A stretch of 64,000 nucleotides of DNA, taken from assembly GCA_004193555.1 (NCBI GenBank), contig RPGP01000001.1, positions 918,790-982,789 of the forward strand, read 5' to 3'. Origin of the DNA: Desulfobacteraceae bacterium Eth-SRB1. Lineage in GTDB: Bacteria; Desulfobacterota; Desulfobacteria; Desulfobacterales; ETH-SRB1. Position 1 is the first letter of the stretch. Each line of letters begins with the position of its first letter. Below the pieces are notes generated by a model, which saw only the letters and a list, made by a program, of their open reading frames with translations, made no database searches and was not told the DNA's origin. The position numbers were made by a program, and so were the translations under genes. Shown here in pieces: positions 7,782 through 15,715 of this stretch.

Positions 7782-8162
7782 ATGGCTAAGAGAATATTTA
7801 TCAGTTTTGCGATAGAGGATAAGACTTTGCGAGATTTTTTGGTGGGGCAAGCTAAAAACGAGAAATCCCCTTTTGAATTCGTCGATATGTCAGTGAAAAA
7901 ACCGTGGGATTCTGCTTGGAAAACAAATTGCAGACGGAAAATTAAGGGGTGTAATGGTGTTTTGATAATTGTGACAAAGAACACCAAGAATGCAGACGGT
8001 CAGTTGTGGGAAGTTAAATGTGCAAAAGACGAGGGAATTCCTCGTCGTGGCATCTGGGGCTATTCTGATGATAAGCCAAGTAGATTACCATCCGAATTAG
8101 ATGGCGTGAGAATTGTTAACTGGACATGGAACAATATAAAAAACTGGATCGACTCACTGTAA
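7782..8162 (+). CDS. ThsB-like TIR-domain protein, probable antiphage sensor
   Basis: 126 residues forming a single TIR-like domain of the Thoeris ThsB type: MAKRIFISFAIEDKTLRDFL, a central strand GVLIIVTKNTKNADGQLWEV and a C-terminal LDGVRIVNWTWNNIKNWI. ThsB proteins sense infection and make an NAD-derived signal that activates an effector. A textbook ribosome-binding site (AAAGGAGG) precedes the ATG. It is the first gene after the attC site at 7688-7758 and is followed after 37 bp by a TIR-like membrane protein. No ThsA (SIR2-SLOG or Macro-TM) gene is nearby, so the membrane protein is the likely effector. Confidence 0.8.
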   Translation: MAKRIFISFAIEDKTLRDFLVGQAKNEKSPFEFVDMSVKKPWDSAWKTNCRRKIKGCNGVLIIVTKNTKNADGQLWEVKCAKDEGIPRRGIWGYSDDKPSRLPSELDGVRIVNWTWNNIKNWIDSL

Positions 8163-8199
8163 TTTGTTGAATGGTGAAGCCTATCAGCTAATATGAAGA

Positions 8200-9003
8200 A
8201 TGAAGATTTTTGTCATACATAGATTCAAAGACAGAAACGCTGCCAAGATAAGACTGAAGCAGCTTGCAAAGAAATTGTCTTTAGAATTGCAGCCTATATT
8301 TTTGGATAGTTCCGGAGGCGAACAATGGAAAGAAAGTGCAATGAACGCCATAGATGAAGCTGAGGCTGTTATCGTTTTCAATAGGGAGTCATGTGAAGAA
8401 TCAGATAATGCTAAATGGGAAATTGAAAAGGCAAAAGAGGCTGGAAAAGAACTAATCAATATATGCATAAACGTTGACGATGCTGTTTTATCCGATAGAT
8501 TAAAGTCACTTTACAATTTGAATGACGAATTTGAGACCTGTTTTGCTTCAGATAGCAAAGATTATTTCGAGCTATACAAACTGATGTTGGAATCATCAGA
8601 AAGTTTGATTCAAAGAAGACAAAAGACGAATGCCTTTTTTATTACAGTAATTGGTAGTCTCCTTGCTATTGCTGGCCTTTTGGTAAAGACGGGTGCAATC
8701 GATAGTGGGTCATTTGGAATACTGTACGGTTTTTCTGTGGTTGGTCTGCTTCTATGTAATTCTTGGCGGAATCTCATCGATAATTACGGAAAACTCAATA
8801 AGGCAAAATTCGATGTTATTCTGCGCTTAGAAAAAGAGCTGGGGGCACAAATATACTCTGCTGAATGGGTAGCACTTGGGAAAGGAATGAGGCCCAAGAA
8901 ATATAAATCGTTTACTTCTACAGAAAAGAATGTGCCTCTTTATTTCGGTTTATTGATAGTTGCCCTAACATTAATTGCCATAGGTTGGCAAATATGGGGC
9001 TAA
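8200..9003 (+). CDS. TIR-like/RipA-like membrane protein, probable effector
   Basis: 267 residues in two parts. Residues 1-125 look TIR-like: MKIFVIHRFKDRNAAKIRL, FLDSSGGEQWKESAMNAIDE, AEAVIVFNRESCEES, NAKWEIEKAKEAGKELINI. Residues 140-267 have two hydrophobic helices (TNAFFITVIGSLLAIAGLLV, FGILYGFSVVGLLLC), then LNKAKFDVILRLEKELGAQI and AEWVALGKG, and a last helix (YFGLLIVALTLIAIGWQIW). The second half resembles RipA-family octameric membrane proteins. The stop codon is part of the R'' box of the next attC-like site, so the gene ends its cassette. Inference: a signal-gated membrane-damaging effector for the TIR protein upstream. The RipA match is from memory of the family pattern. Confidence 0.72.
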   Translation: MKIFVIHRFKDRNAAKIRLKQLAKKLSLELQPIFLDSSGGEQWKESAMNAIDEAEAVIVFNRESCEESDNAKWEIEKAKEAGKELINICINVDDAVLSDRLKSLYNLNDEFETCFASDSKDYFELYKLMLESSESLIQRRQKTNAFFITVIGSLLAIAGLLVKTGAIDSGSFGILYGFSVVGLLLCNSWRNLIDNYGKLNKAKFDVILRLEKELGAQIYSAEWVALGKGMRPKKYKSFTSTEKNVPLYFGLLIVALTLIAIGWQIWG

Positions 9004-9040
9004 CAAATCGCTGCACTGGATTTTTACTCCGCTGCGCTCG
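8998..9040 (+). other. Left half of a second attC site, truncated
   Basis: GGCTAAC at 8998-9004 is followed by CTGCACTGG, TTTTTACTCCGCTGCGCTC, nearly the same as the left half of the attC at 7688-7758. The right half, which should read GTAAAAACCAGTG and GTTAGCC, is missing; unrelated sequence begins near 9040. The TIR cassette is therefore locked in on its 3' side unless another site is used. Confidence 0.75.
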
Positions 9041-9221
9041 TGTGTCATGAAGAGAGGCGTAAGCCTTTCGTGCTGTATTAAAGATGAGAGTAGGTCTCTC
9101 GGTTCCGGCGACCAGAAGCTGGAATCAAACCGCCCTATGCGGCATTTGTTAAGAGCAACTGGGGGGAGTTAGGGGATGTCCATTGGATTATTGGTTGCTT
9201 TTACCCAGTTCATCCGTGGTT
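9041..9221. other. Non-coding stretch after the broken attC
   Basis: It has short self-complementary pieces (GAGAGGCGTAAGCC, GAGAGTAGGTCTCTCGG, CCGCCCTATGCGG) that suggest a structured RNA or an intron-like remnant. I could not match a domain V or any named RNA. Confidence 0.3.
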
Positions 9222-10155
9222 TCATTTCTCCACCTCTCTGCTGAGTTCCGCCTCTATCTCCTCCACAGTCGGCAGGCTGGATTTCAGGTTGTCCGGCAGG
9301 GCGCGGGTGAGTTCGTACTCGGACACACCGATGGGTTTCTGGATATCGCGCAGGGCGTATTCGGCCAGCACACGGTCTTTTTCCTGGCAGAGGATCAGGC
9401 CGATGGTCGGCTGATCGTTTTCATGTTTGAGCCGATCGTCCACCACCGAGCAGTAAAAGTTCATTTTGCCTGCATATTCCGGTTTGAATACGCCTTTTTT
9501 GAGTTCGATCACCACAAAGCAGCGCAGATTCAGGTGATAAAAGAGCAGGTCAATGTAAAAATCCTTATCGCCGACTTCGATGTGATACTGCCTGCCGACG
9601 AATGCAAAGCCGCGTCCTAGCTCCAGCAGGAATTTTTCAAGGTGCTTGACCAACTCGGTTTCCAGTTCCCGCTCCTGAAACGGTTCGGAAAGTGTCAGAA
9701 AGTCGAAAATATAAGGGTCTTTCAGGGTTTGGTACGCCAAATCGGATTGGGGATCGGTCAGGCGTTTTTCAAAATTGGTCACTACCGCGCCCTGCCTCTC
9801 GTGAGTATTGCTCTTAATCATCAGCCTCAGCACATTCCGGCTCCATCCCTGTTCGATAATCTGATGCATGTACCATAAGCCGGGCAGGCAAGTCTTTTAT
9901 CTTTTCCATGAGCAGGATGTGGTGTCCCCATGGGATTTTCGCAACAAGCTGTTGCAGATTTTCAGAATTCTTGTGGACAGATAATTGTACCACAGGCTGT
10001 GGCAAATTTGCCGAAAGGGTATCTGGAGCTAATTTTGCAACAGGCTGTTGCAAAATTGCGTGGCTGTCATATTCCCGGGCGAATCGAATCATGTAGCCGA
10101 TATTCCGCTTGGAAAATCCCTTTACCTCCGTTAATTCATTACGAATATCACGTGA
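9222..10155 (-). pseudogene. YhcG-family PDDEXK nuclease (DUF1016), frameshifted and 5'-truncated
   Basis: YhcG proteins have an N-terminal helical domain and a C-terminal PD-(D/E)XK domain and are often found in accessory loci. The N-terminal part reads RDIRNELTEVKGFSKRNIGY, REYDSHAILQQPVAKL, LQQLVAKIPWGHHILLMEKI. The second part reads EQGWSRNVLRLMIKSN, FAFVGRQYHIEVGDKDFYID, LLFYHLNLRCFVVIELKKGV, with nuclease residues D and E-x-K. The two parts are in different frames; one extra A near 9870 (CTTATGGTAC where CTTTGGTAC is expected) explains the break. The protein start is replaced by an ATPase fragment, so the gene is both fused and frameshifted. Confidence 0.85.
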
Positions 10156-10281
10156 CATTGCTTTCATTAATAAGGAGCTTTTTCCAATGCGACGTCGCCC
10201 ATAGACTATACCAAGTTCGGCACGATTTGAAGCAATAGCATCTTTTATTATATTTAACTCATATTTTCTTCCAAAAAACAT
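10156..10281 (-). pseudogene. N-terminal fragment of an archaeal-type AAA ATPase
   Basis: Forty-two residues from an ATG at 10281 read MFFGRKYELNII, then GIVYGRRRIGKSSLLMKAM, the Walker A region of DUF234-type ATPases that pair with restriction-like C-terminal domains. Normal members have 400-470 residues. Reading continues in frame into the YhcG remnant at about 10155, giving a chimeric frame. It has its own start region with a perfect inverted repeat (10294-10331). Confidence 0.75.
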
Positions 10282-10293
10282 GAAATAACCATA

Positions 10294-10331
10294 GATCGGC
10301 AAAGATAAAACAAATTCTATCTTTGCCGATC
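10294..10331. promoter_or_regulatory. Perfect 14-bp inverted repeat before the ATPase fragment
   Basis: GATCGGCAAAGATA at 10294-10307 is perfectly repeated as TATCTTTGCCGATC at 10318-10331, with a 10-bp AT-rich spacer. It ends 13 bp upstream of the ATPase start codon on the minus strand. It could be an operator, an mRNA hairpin covering the start, or the scar of an element. Confidence 0.6.
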
Positions 10332-10549
10332 TGTTTTGTTCAACTGTAATTGGAACATCACAATACAAAGATAATTTAATAGAATAGGTGGATATGGAGG
10401 ATGTTGTCAGTACCTTGGCAACCACGGATCAAGCAGAGAAACCCCGCTGGCATAAAACCGTATCCGAAAAAAGGGTTTTTCATTCCGCAATATGGAACAT
10501 CCCTATGCTATGATGTAATAAAACAGGTTAAAGGAGACCAAAATATAAC
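10332..10549. other. Gap without a recognised gene
   Basis: No frame in this stretch resembles a protein family. A ribosome-binding-like AAAGGAGA lies at its right end, ahead of the small frame at 10550. Confidence 0.4.
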
Positions 10550-10687
10550 ATGCTTAAAGATATTTCTGTCACGCTTTATGAACCCAACTACAGCAGGACT
10601 AAGCCAAAATCTTTAGAGAATAAAATGATAAAACTGTTTCAGATATTTGAAGATTCAATATTAAATCAGGATTCAACATGGCGTTAA
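10550..10687 (+). CDS. Small hypothetical ORF, 45 residues
   Basis: A short frame with an upstream AAAGGAG at 10531-10537, about 12 bases before the ATG. It encodes a charged peptide beginning MLKDISVTLYEPNYSRTKPK and ending ILNQDSTWR. No domain, signal peptide or membrane segment is recognised. It may be the start of a truncated gene, since hypF begins to converge on it nine bases later. Real translation is uncertain. Confidence 0.3.
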   Translation: MLKDISVTLYEPNYSRTKPKSLENKMIKLFQIFEDSILNQDSTWR

Positions 10688-10695
10688 ACTATATT

Positions 10696-12975
10696 TCACC
10701 CATTACAAGCCGCTGCCGCAACCATTGCCTGACCAAGGGAGATGCCACCGTCATTGGCGGAAACCTGTGTGTGAGTAAAAACCTGGAATCCCTTTTCTTC
10801 AAGCTTTTCCATTAACCCGGATAAAATAATCGAATTTTGAAACACTCCACCGCTCAGAGCAATGCGATTAAGGCCGCTTTCTTTTCTTATAACGTCACAT
10901 AATTCTGAAAATAGTTTAATAACAGTAGCATGGAATTTACTGCTGATATCTGAAGGATGGACCCCTTTGCTCATGTCATTGACCACGCCGCATACAATTG
11001 GCTGAAGAAGGATTTTGTGCATATCCCCTGATATCCATTCAAAATCATAGGTTTTATTTGTATTTTTTTCCACTAACATTTCCAGTTCCATGGCGGCCTG
11101 GCCTTCAAAAACAACATAATTCCTGATCCCGATTATCGCCGCTATTCCGTCAAAAAAACGGCCCAGACTTGATGTGGATGGAGAATTTATCTGTTTTGAA
11201 ATCATCTCAACTATAAACCGTATCTTGTTTTCATCAATTTCTTTAAGCACTGGAAGGTCAAGGCTATACAACTCTTCGCCAAAAGCATCATAAAGATACG
11301 AAACAGCCATTCGCCACGGCTCCTTTATTGCCGTCTCGCTTCCGGGCATAGGAACATATGACAGATGAGCTGCGCGTTCGAATCGCTTATCTTCGGAAAT
11401 CAGTATTTCTCCTCCCCATATGCTGCCGTCGGTTCCATAACCTGTGCCGTCAAATGAGAGCCCTATTACCGGACCATCCAGGCGGTTTTCCGCCATACAG
11501 CTTACAATATGTGCGTGGTGATGCTGGACCGGAACTTTTTTAATGTTTTGCTGTTCCAGGGCATAGATAGTGCTCAGATAATCAGGATGAAGATCATGGG
11601 CAACAATCACAGGATCGATATCGAGTATTCGCTTCATATGCCTTATGGTCAACTGATAAAACTCATATGTTTCCTGATTGTCGAGATCGCCGATATGCTG
11701 GCTTATAAAGGCATTATTTCCTTTTGTAAGGCAAATTGTACTTTTTAACCCTCCACCGCAGGCAAGTATTTGAGCAACCTTTTTTTTCAAAAAAACAGGA
11801 ACGGGAATATACCCCCTTGATCGACGTATAAACCTGGTATCACCGGCTGTATATTTTACTATTGAATCATCACTTCGCAGGTAAATATCCCTGTTATGTA
11901 TCAAAAAATAATCCGCAATTTTTGAAAGCCGCTCAAAAGCATCTTCATTGTCAATACAAATCGGCTCTTCACTCATGTTACCACTGGTCATAATTAGGGC
12001 GGTAAAATTGTGGCTCAGCAAAAGATAATGAAGAGGCGTATAGGGAAGCATTACGCCAAAATATCTGTTTCGCGGTGAAACCTGCTTTGAGAGAGAATTG
12101 GGTTCCTTCTTTTTCAATATAACAATGGGACGATGGAACGACTTCAGGAGCTCTTCCTCTTCAGGTTGCACATACGCATATTTACGAATATGTTTAATAT
12201 CGCAGGACATTATTGCAAGAGGTTTTTCCTCGCGATGTTTTCTGCTCCTGAGCGTAGCAACTGCATCATTGTTTGCGGCATCTACTGCGAGATGAAATCC
12301 ACCCAGGCCTTTAATTGCAACAGTATAACCTTGCTTTAAAAGCTCTGCGGTTTTCTCAACAGAATTTCGGGCATCAAGTTTTTTCCCGCTATTATCATAT
12401 AAGGTAACATGAGGACCGCATTCTTTGCAGGCATTGGGCTGTGCATGAAATCTCCTGTTTTCGGGATCATCATATTCATCCTGGCACATTTTGCACATTT
12501 TAAAATGTTTCATCGAGGTTTTTGGACGGTCATAGGGGATATCTGAAATAATGGTATATCTCGGGCCGCAGTTTGTACAGTTTATGAATGGATATTGAAA
12601 GCGACGATCGTCCGGATCGAACAGCTCCCTGAGGCAGTCATCACAAATAGAGACGTCAGGCGAGATAAGGGTCGAACAAGCTGCCTGGCCAATACTTTGC
12701 TCGATGGAAAATTTTTTGAAGCCTTTAACTGTTTCAGGATAAATCGAAGTGTCTGTGATATGGGCTAACGGCGGGCTTTTTTCAGCAAGATCCCGGCAAA
12801 ATGATTCAATATTATCTCTAATTCCTTCTATATGTATAACTACACCAGATGAGGTGTTTGAAACATCACCTTTTATTTCATATTGGCTTGCCAGCTTATA
12901 AACAAATGGCCGAAAACCAACTCCCTGCACTATACCGTTAATATTCAGTTTTTTAGCAACATAATCGTATGTCAT
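10696..12975 (-). CDS. hypF: [NiFe]-hydrogenase maturation carbamoyltransferase HypF
   Basis: HypF converts carbamoyl phosphate to carbamoyl-AMP and carbamoylates HypE, the first step toward the CN ligands of the NiFe site. Domain order is complete: acylphosphatase (GIVQGVGFRPFVYKLA), two zinc fingers (CDDCLRELFDPDDRRF with CTNCGPRY; CKMCQDEYDDPENRRF with CKECGPHV), a YrdC-like domain (AIKGLGGFHLAVDA, LRSRKHREEKPLAIM) and a Kae1-like domain (VQHHHAHIVSCMAENRLDGP, LSGGVFQN). The frame is open to 13026, but ATG 12975 (MTYDYVAKKLNINGIVQGVG) matches the family start and gives 759 residues. hypC and a hydrogenase protease lie just upstream in the same direction. hypA, hypB and hypE are not in the window, and hypD is 26 kb away. 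Confidence 0.95.
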   Translation of the reverse strand: MTYDYVAKKLNINGIVQGVGFRPFVYKLASQYEIKGDVSNTSSGVVIHIEGIRDNIESFCRDLAEKSPPLAHITDTSIYPETVKGFKKFSIEQSIGQAACSTLISPDVSICDDCLRELFDPDDRRFQYPFINCTNCGPRYTIISDIPYDRPKTSMKHFKMCKMCQDEYDDPENRRFHAQPNACKECGPHVTLYDNSGKKLDARNSVEKTAELLKQGYTVAIKGLGGFHLAVDAANNDAVATLRSRKHREEKPLAIMSCDIKHIRKYAYVQPEEEELLKSFHRPIVILKKKEPNSLSKQVSPRNRYFGVMLPYTPLHYLLLSHNFTALIMTSGNMSEEPICIDNEDAFERLSKIADYFLIHNRDIYLRSDDSIVKYTAGDTRFIRRSRGYIPVPVFLKKKVAQILACGGGLKSTICLTKGNNAFISQHIGDLDNQETYEFYQLTIRHMKRILDIDPVIVAHDLHPDYLSTIYALEQQNIKKVPVQHHHAHIVSCMAENRLDGPVIGLSFDGTGYGTDGSIWGGEILISEDKRFERAAHLSYVPMPGSETAIKEPWRMAVSYLYDAFGEELYSLDLPVLKEIDENKIRFIVEMISKQINSPSTSSLGRFFDGIAAIIGIRNYVVFEGQAAMELEMLVEKNTNKTYDFEWISGDMHKILLQPIVCGVVNDMSKGVHPSDISSKFHATVIKLFSELCDVIRKESGLNRIALSGGVFQNSIILSGLMEKLEEKGFQVFTHTQVSANDGGISLGQAMVAAAACNG

Positions 12976-13091
12976 GGCATTCTTGCGGGAGTAATCAGTG
13001 TGTGAACAAAAAGTTCGTTCAAACACGATTTTGGATTGGGATAACGAGATTCAGGGTTTTCGTTCAGGCACTAATTAGCAGCGGTGCGCTG

Positions 13092-13331
13092 TTAGCTGTC
13101 ATCATTTACTTTGTCAACAAGGGAGGCTGCTTCTTTGAGCAATAGTAAAGTTTCCATGGCAACAGTTTCATCGATTTTATGCAAAGCAAAGCCGGCATGA
13201 ACGATGACATAATCTCCAACCTTTGCATCCTCAAGGAGCAGCAGGCTGGTTTCCCTTTTAACACCGTCAACATCTATTGTGCCCATATTATTTTCAATTT
13301 TTATTATTTTAGAAGGAATCGCGAGACACAT
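13092..13331 (-). CDS. hypC: Hydrogenase assembly chaperone HypC
   Basis: HypC (79 residues here) carries the Fe(CN)2CO unit with HypD and delivers it to the large-subunit precursor. The required N-terminal MCLAIPSKI with Cys2 is intact. The OB-fold core GTIDVDGVKRETSLLLLED and VGDYVIVHAGFALHKIDE are typical. The start codon abuts the stop of the protease gene (13331/13332), so the two are co-transcribed. An in-frame upstream start is unlikely because Cys2 must follow the removed Met. Confidence 0.96.
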   Translation of the reverse strand: MCLAIPSKIIKIENNMGTIDVDGVKRETSLLLLEDAKVGDYVIVHAGFALHKIDETVAMETLLLLKEAASLVDKVNDDS

Positions 13332-13823
13332 TCAGTTGCTCCTTTTTTTATAGGAAACTTCCAGACGGTCGAGTTCAGCCAGCACCATGTTTATTACAGG
13401 ATCGATTTTTGTCTGGATTTGCGGGGTCAAGTCAATGCTAACTGAACTAATATCTTCCGGTTCTACGCCAAGTATAACGGTTTCCGGAACCTTATCAAGA
13501 GCCTGACACAGGGTTAATGCTTCAAGAAAATCGATTTGATGAAGAGAATTTTTTGCCCTGATGCGTTCCGGTATCTGATCACCTTCCAGGCGATAGAGAG
13601 ACCCAACCTCTTCTTTATTCCGGATGACATCAACAACGATAAGCTGGTCAGCTTCTGAAATTACACCGAGAAGGCTGATGCCCAGAACACCGCCATCCAC
13701 AATCGAAACATTATCAGGAAACTCATAAAGCTCCTGCAATTTTTCTATAACGTGTATGCCGAAACCTTCATCGCTGCAAAGCATGCAGCCGACGCCTAAG
13801 ATCATAATTCGCTGTGAGTTCAT
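13332..13823 (-). CDS. Hydrogenase maturation endopeptidase, HybD/HyaD type
   Basis: This protease removes the C-terminal tail of the large subunit after nickel insertion. The 163-residue protein has the family start MILGVGCMLCSDEGFGIHVI, the metal-binding SIVDGGVLGISLLG aspartate region, LIVVDVIRNKEEVGSLYRLE and SLHQIDFLEALTLCQ. Its expected substrate is the HydB encoded just upstream, whose tail after DPCIACAVH is 15 residues. It follows hydB after 192 bp that include a strong hairpin. The usual GxGNxLxxDD is GVGCMLCSDE here, a modest deviation. Confidence 0.92.
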   Translation of the reverse strand: MNSQRIMILGVGCMLCSDEGFGIHVIEKLQELYEFPDNVSIVDGGVLGISLLGVISEADQLIVVDVIRNKEEVGSLYRLEGDQIPERIRAKNSLHQIDFLEALTLCQALDKVPETVILGVEPEDISSVSIDLTPQIQTKIDPVINMVLAELDRLEVSYKKRSN

Positions 13824-13953
13824 ATTTGAAATATTACCAATAATATTTATAATATCAGATTAATATGATATAATTCAAAGATTAGTATGATTTTTAATAT
13901 CAGGCAATTACACTCAAGGGTGAGATATGTTAAACAGGTTTGGTATAGAAATG

Positions 13954-13997
13954 AATTTCCCCCTTAGCCTCAATTAAATGAGGCAAAAGGGGGAAAT
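13954..13997. terminator. Hairpin between hydB and the protease gene
   Basis: AATTTCCCCCTT pairs with AAAAGGGGGAAATT, and inside it GCCTCA pairs with TGAGGC. The stem is long and GC-rich at its centre. No long U tract follows on the minus strand, so it is more likely an mRNA-processing or partial terminator hairpin that sets hydAB levels above those of the maturation genes. Confidence 0.6.
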
Positions 13998-14015
13998 TAT
14001 ACAAAAAACCTTAAT

Positions 14016-15665
14016 TTATAATATCTTGATCTTATAAACCTGGTTAGAATCAGGATCAATGATATGAACGGCACAGGCTATACAGGGATCAAATGAATGA
14101 ACTGTTCGCAAGACCTCTACCGGACGTTTTGGATCTGCAATCGGTGTTCCGATAAGAGCTTCTTCTACCGGCCCTAACTTGCCTTTTTCACACCTGGGTC
14201 CGAGATTCCAGGTTGAAGGCACAACATATTGATAATTTTTAATCTTTTTATTCTCAATTTTAATCCAGTGACCAAGAGATCCTCTTGCAACGTCATTTAA
14301 GCCCACACCCATGGCGCTGTCAGGCATTGTCCAGGGCTGATAGGTTTTAGTATCACCGCTTTTAATATTTCCAACCAGCTCCATAACCCATCCTTCCATG
14401 GCGTCGCCAATTGCGATTGTCTCAAGGCCCCTCGCTGCTGTTCTGCCAAGAGTGGAAAACAGCGCACCAACAGGAATGCCAAGTTTCTTAAGGGTGCTGT
14501 CAACCACGGCTTTTATATCTTTTTGTCCTTTTGCATAGGCTACAAGCACTCTTGCAAGAGGACCGACCTCGCAGGGTTCGCCTTCATAGCGAGGCGCCTT
14601 GATCCAGGAATATTTTCCACTGCCCGGTCTGTATTTTGGATCTTCCTTAAGAGGTCTGGTTTCGCCCTTATAAGGATGTTTTGGGCTGCCTTTCTCATAC
14701 CAGGAACGGGTAACATGCTCAGTAACCTTATCCTGCTCTGCCATTTTCACGCCGCCAAGATTCTGTTTCATTATCACGCCTCTTGGCATGTAGAGGCTTT
14801 CAGGCTCTTTAGAGCTTAAAGGAAGATCGCCCCAGGCCAGGAAATTACTGGTTCCGCCGATTGCGCCCCAATCCTTATAAAACGAGGCAACAGCCAGTAT
14901 ATCAGGAATATATACATTCTTGACAAATTCCTGAGTCTCTTTCCAGATATACAGGAACTCGGCTATACGATCAGGAGTAAGGTCCTTTACCGATGTTATT
15001 CCTCCGACAACAAGCGACTGTAAATGCGGATTCTTTGCGCCGAATATTGCGTGCATCCTGACAGCCTTGGCTTGCAAACGAAGGGCTTCGATATAGTGCG
15101 CTGAAGCCATCAGGTTTGCCTCGGGCGGCAGTTTATATGCAGGATGTCCCCAGTATGCATTATTCAAGGGGCCAAGCTGGCCGCTGTCAACAAAGGTTTG
15201 AAGGCGCTGCTGAACACTCTTATAATATGCTGAGCCGCCCCATGGAGCATTGCTCACATTTTCGGAAAGAATTGCTGTTTTTTTAGGATCGGCAGATAGT
15301 GCGCTTACAATATCAACCCAGTCCAGTGCATGAAGATGATAAAAATGAACAATGTGATCATGCTGGTACTGTGCGCCATGAAGAAGATTTCTCATTATAC
15401 GTGCATTTTTCGGAATTGTAACGCCAATTGCGTTTTCGACTGCCCTCACCGAGGACAAAGCATGTGTATAAGTTCAGACCCCGCAGGATCGCTGGACAAA
15501 ATGCTGTGCATCCTGTGGATCGCGACCCTTAAGAATAAGTTCTATGCCTCTGAACATCTGGCCTGAACTCCAGGCATTTGTGACTTTGCCTCCTGCCACT
15601 TCTACCTCAATTCGCAGGTGGCCCTCTATTCTGGTAATCGGATCTATTGTAATTCTTTTAGCCAT
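14016..15665 (-). CDS. hydB: [NiFe] hydrogenase large subunit with selenocysteine at residue 64
   Basis: The gene is one 549-residue reading frame interrupted by TGA at 15474-15476. The first part ends RSCGV, then TGA, then [18 protein letters not shown]. The family motif is RxCGxCTxxH, so the TGA replaces the second (bridging) cysteine and should be read as Sec64; Cys61 is the other N-terminal ligand. An 8-bp hairpin with a GGU loop starts about 16 nt after the TGA, as in bacterial SECIS elements. The C-terminal ligands Cys528 and Cys531 in DPCIACAVH are ordinary cysteines, unlike classical NiFeSe enzymes. His534 is the expected cleavage point before a 15-residue tail. It is the periplasmic H2-uptake type (group 1) with the Tat-exported small subunit upstream. 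Automatic annotation would split it at 15474. Confidence 0.93.
15440..15458 (-). promoter_or_regulatory. SECIS-like hairpin for Sec64 of hydB
   Basis: Read on the minus strand, GTCCTC (15456-15451), loop GGT (15450-15448) and GAGGGC (15447-15442) form a six-pair stem with one G-U. It extends by a U-A pair and a U-G pair on the outside. The GGU apical loop is what SelB reads in E. coli fdhF, and it begins 23 nt after the TGA, within the usual bacterial range. It lies in the coding sequence for LSSVRA. Confidence 0.85.
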
Positions 15666-15715
15666 ATTATCTCCTCCCTTTTTTTCTTAAAAAGGATTGT
15701 TATTTGTTTTTCTGA

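Noticed and set aside
9041-9180. Group IIC intron inserted in attC
   Set aside because: No reverse transcriptase frame and no recognisable domain V; the break is in the loop rather than at the usual attC target.
9183-9620. 145-codon rightward frame opposite YhcG
   Set aside because: Antisense shadow of the conserved PDDEXK domain.
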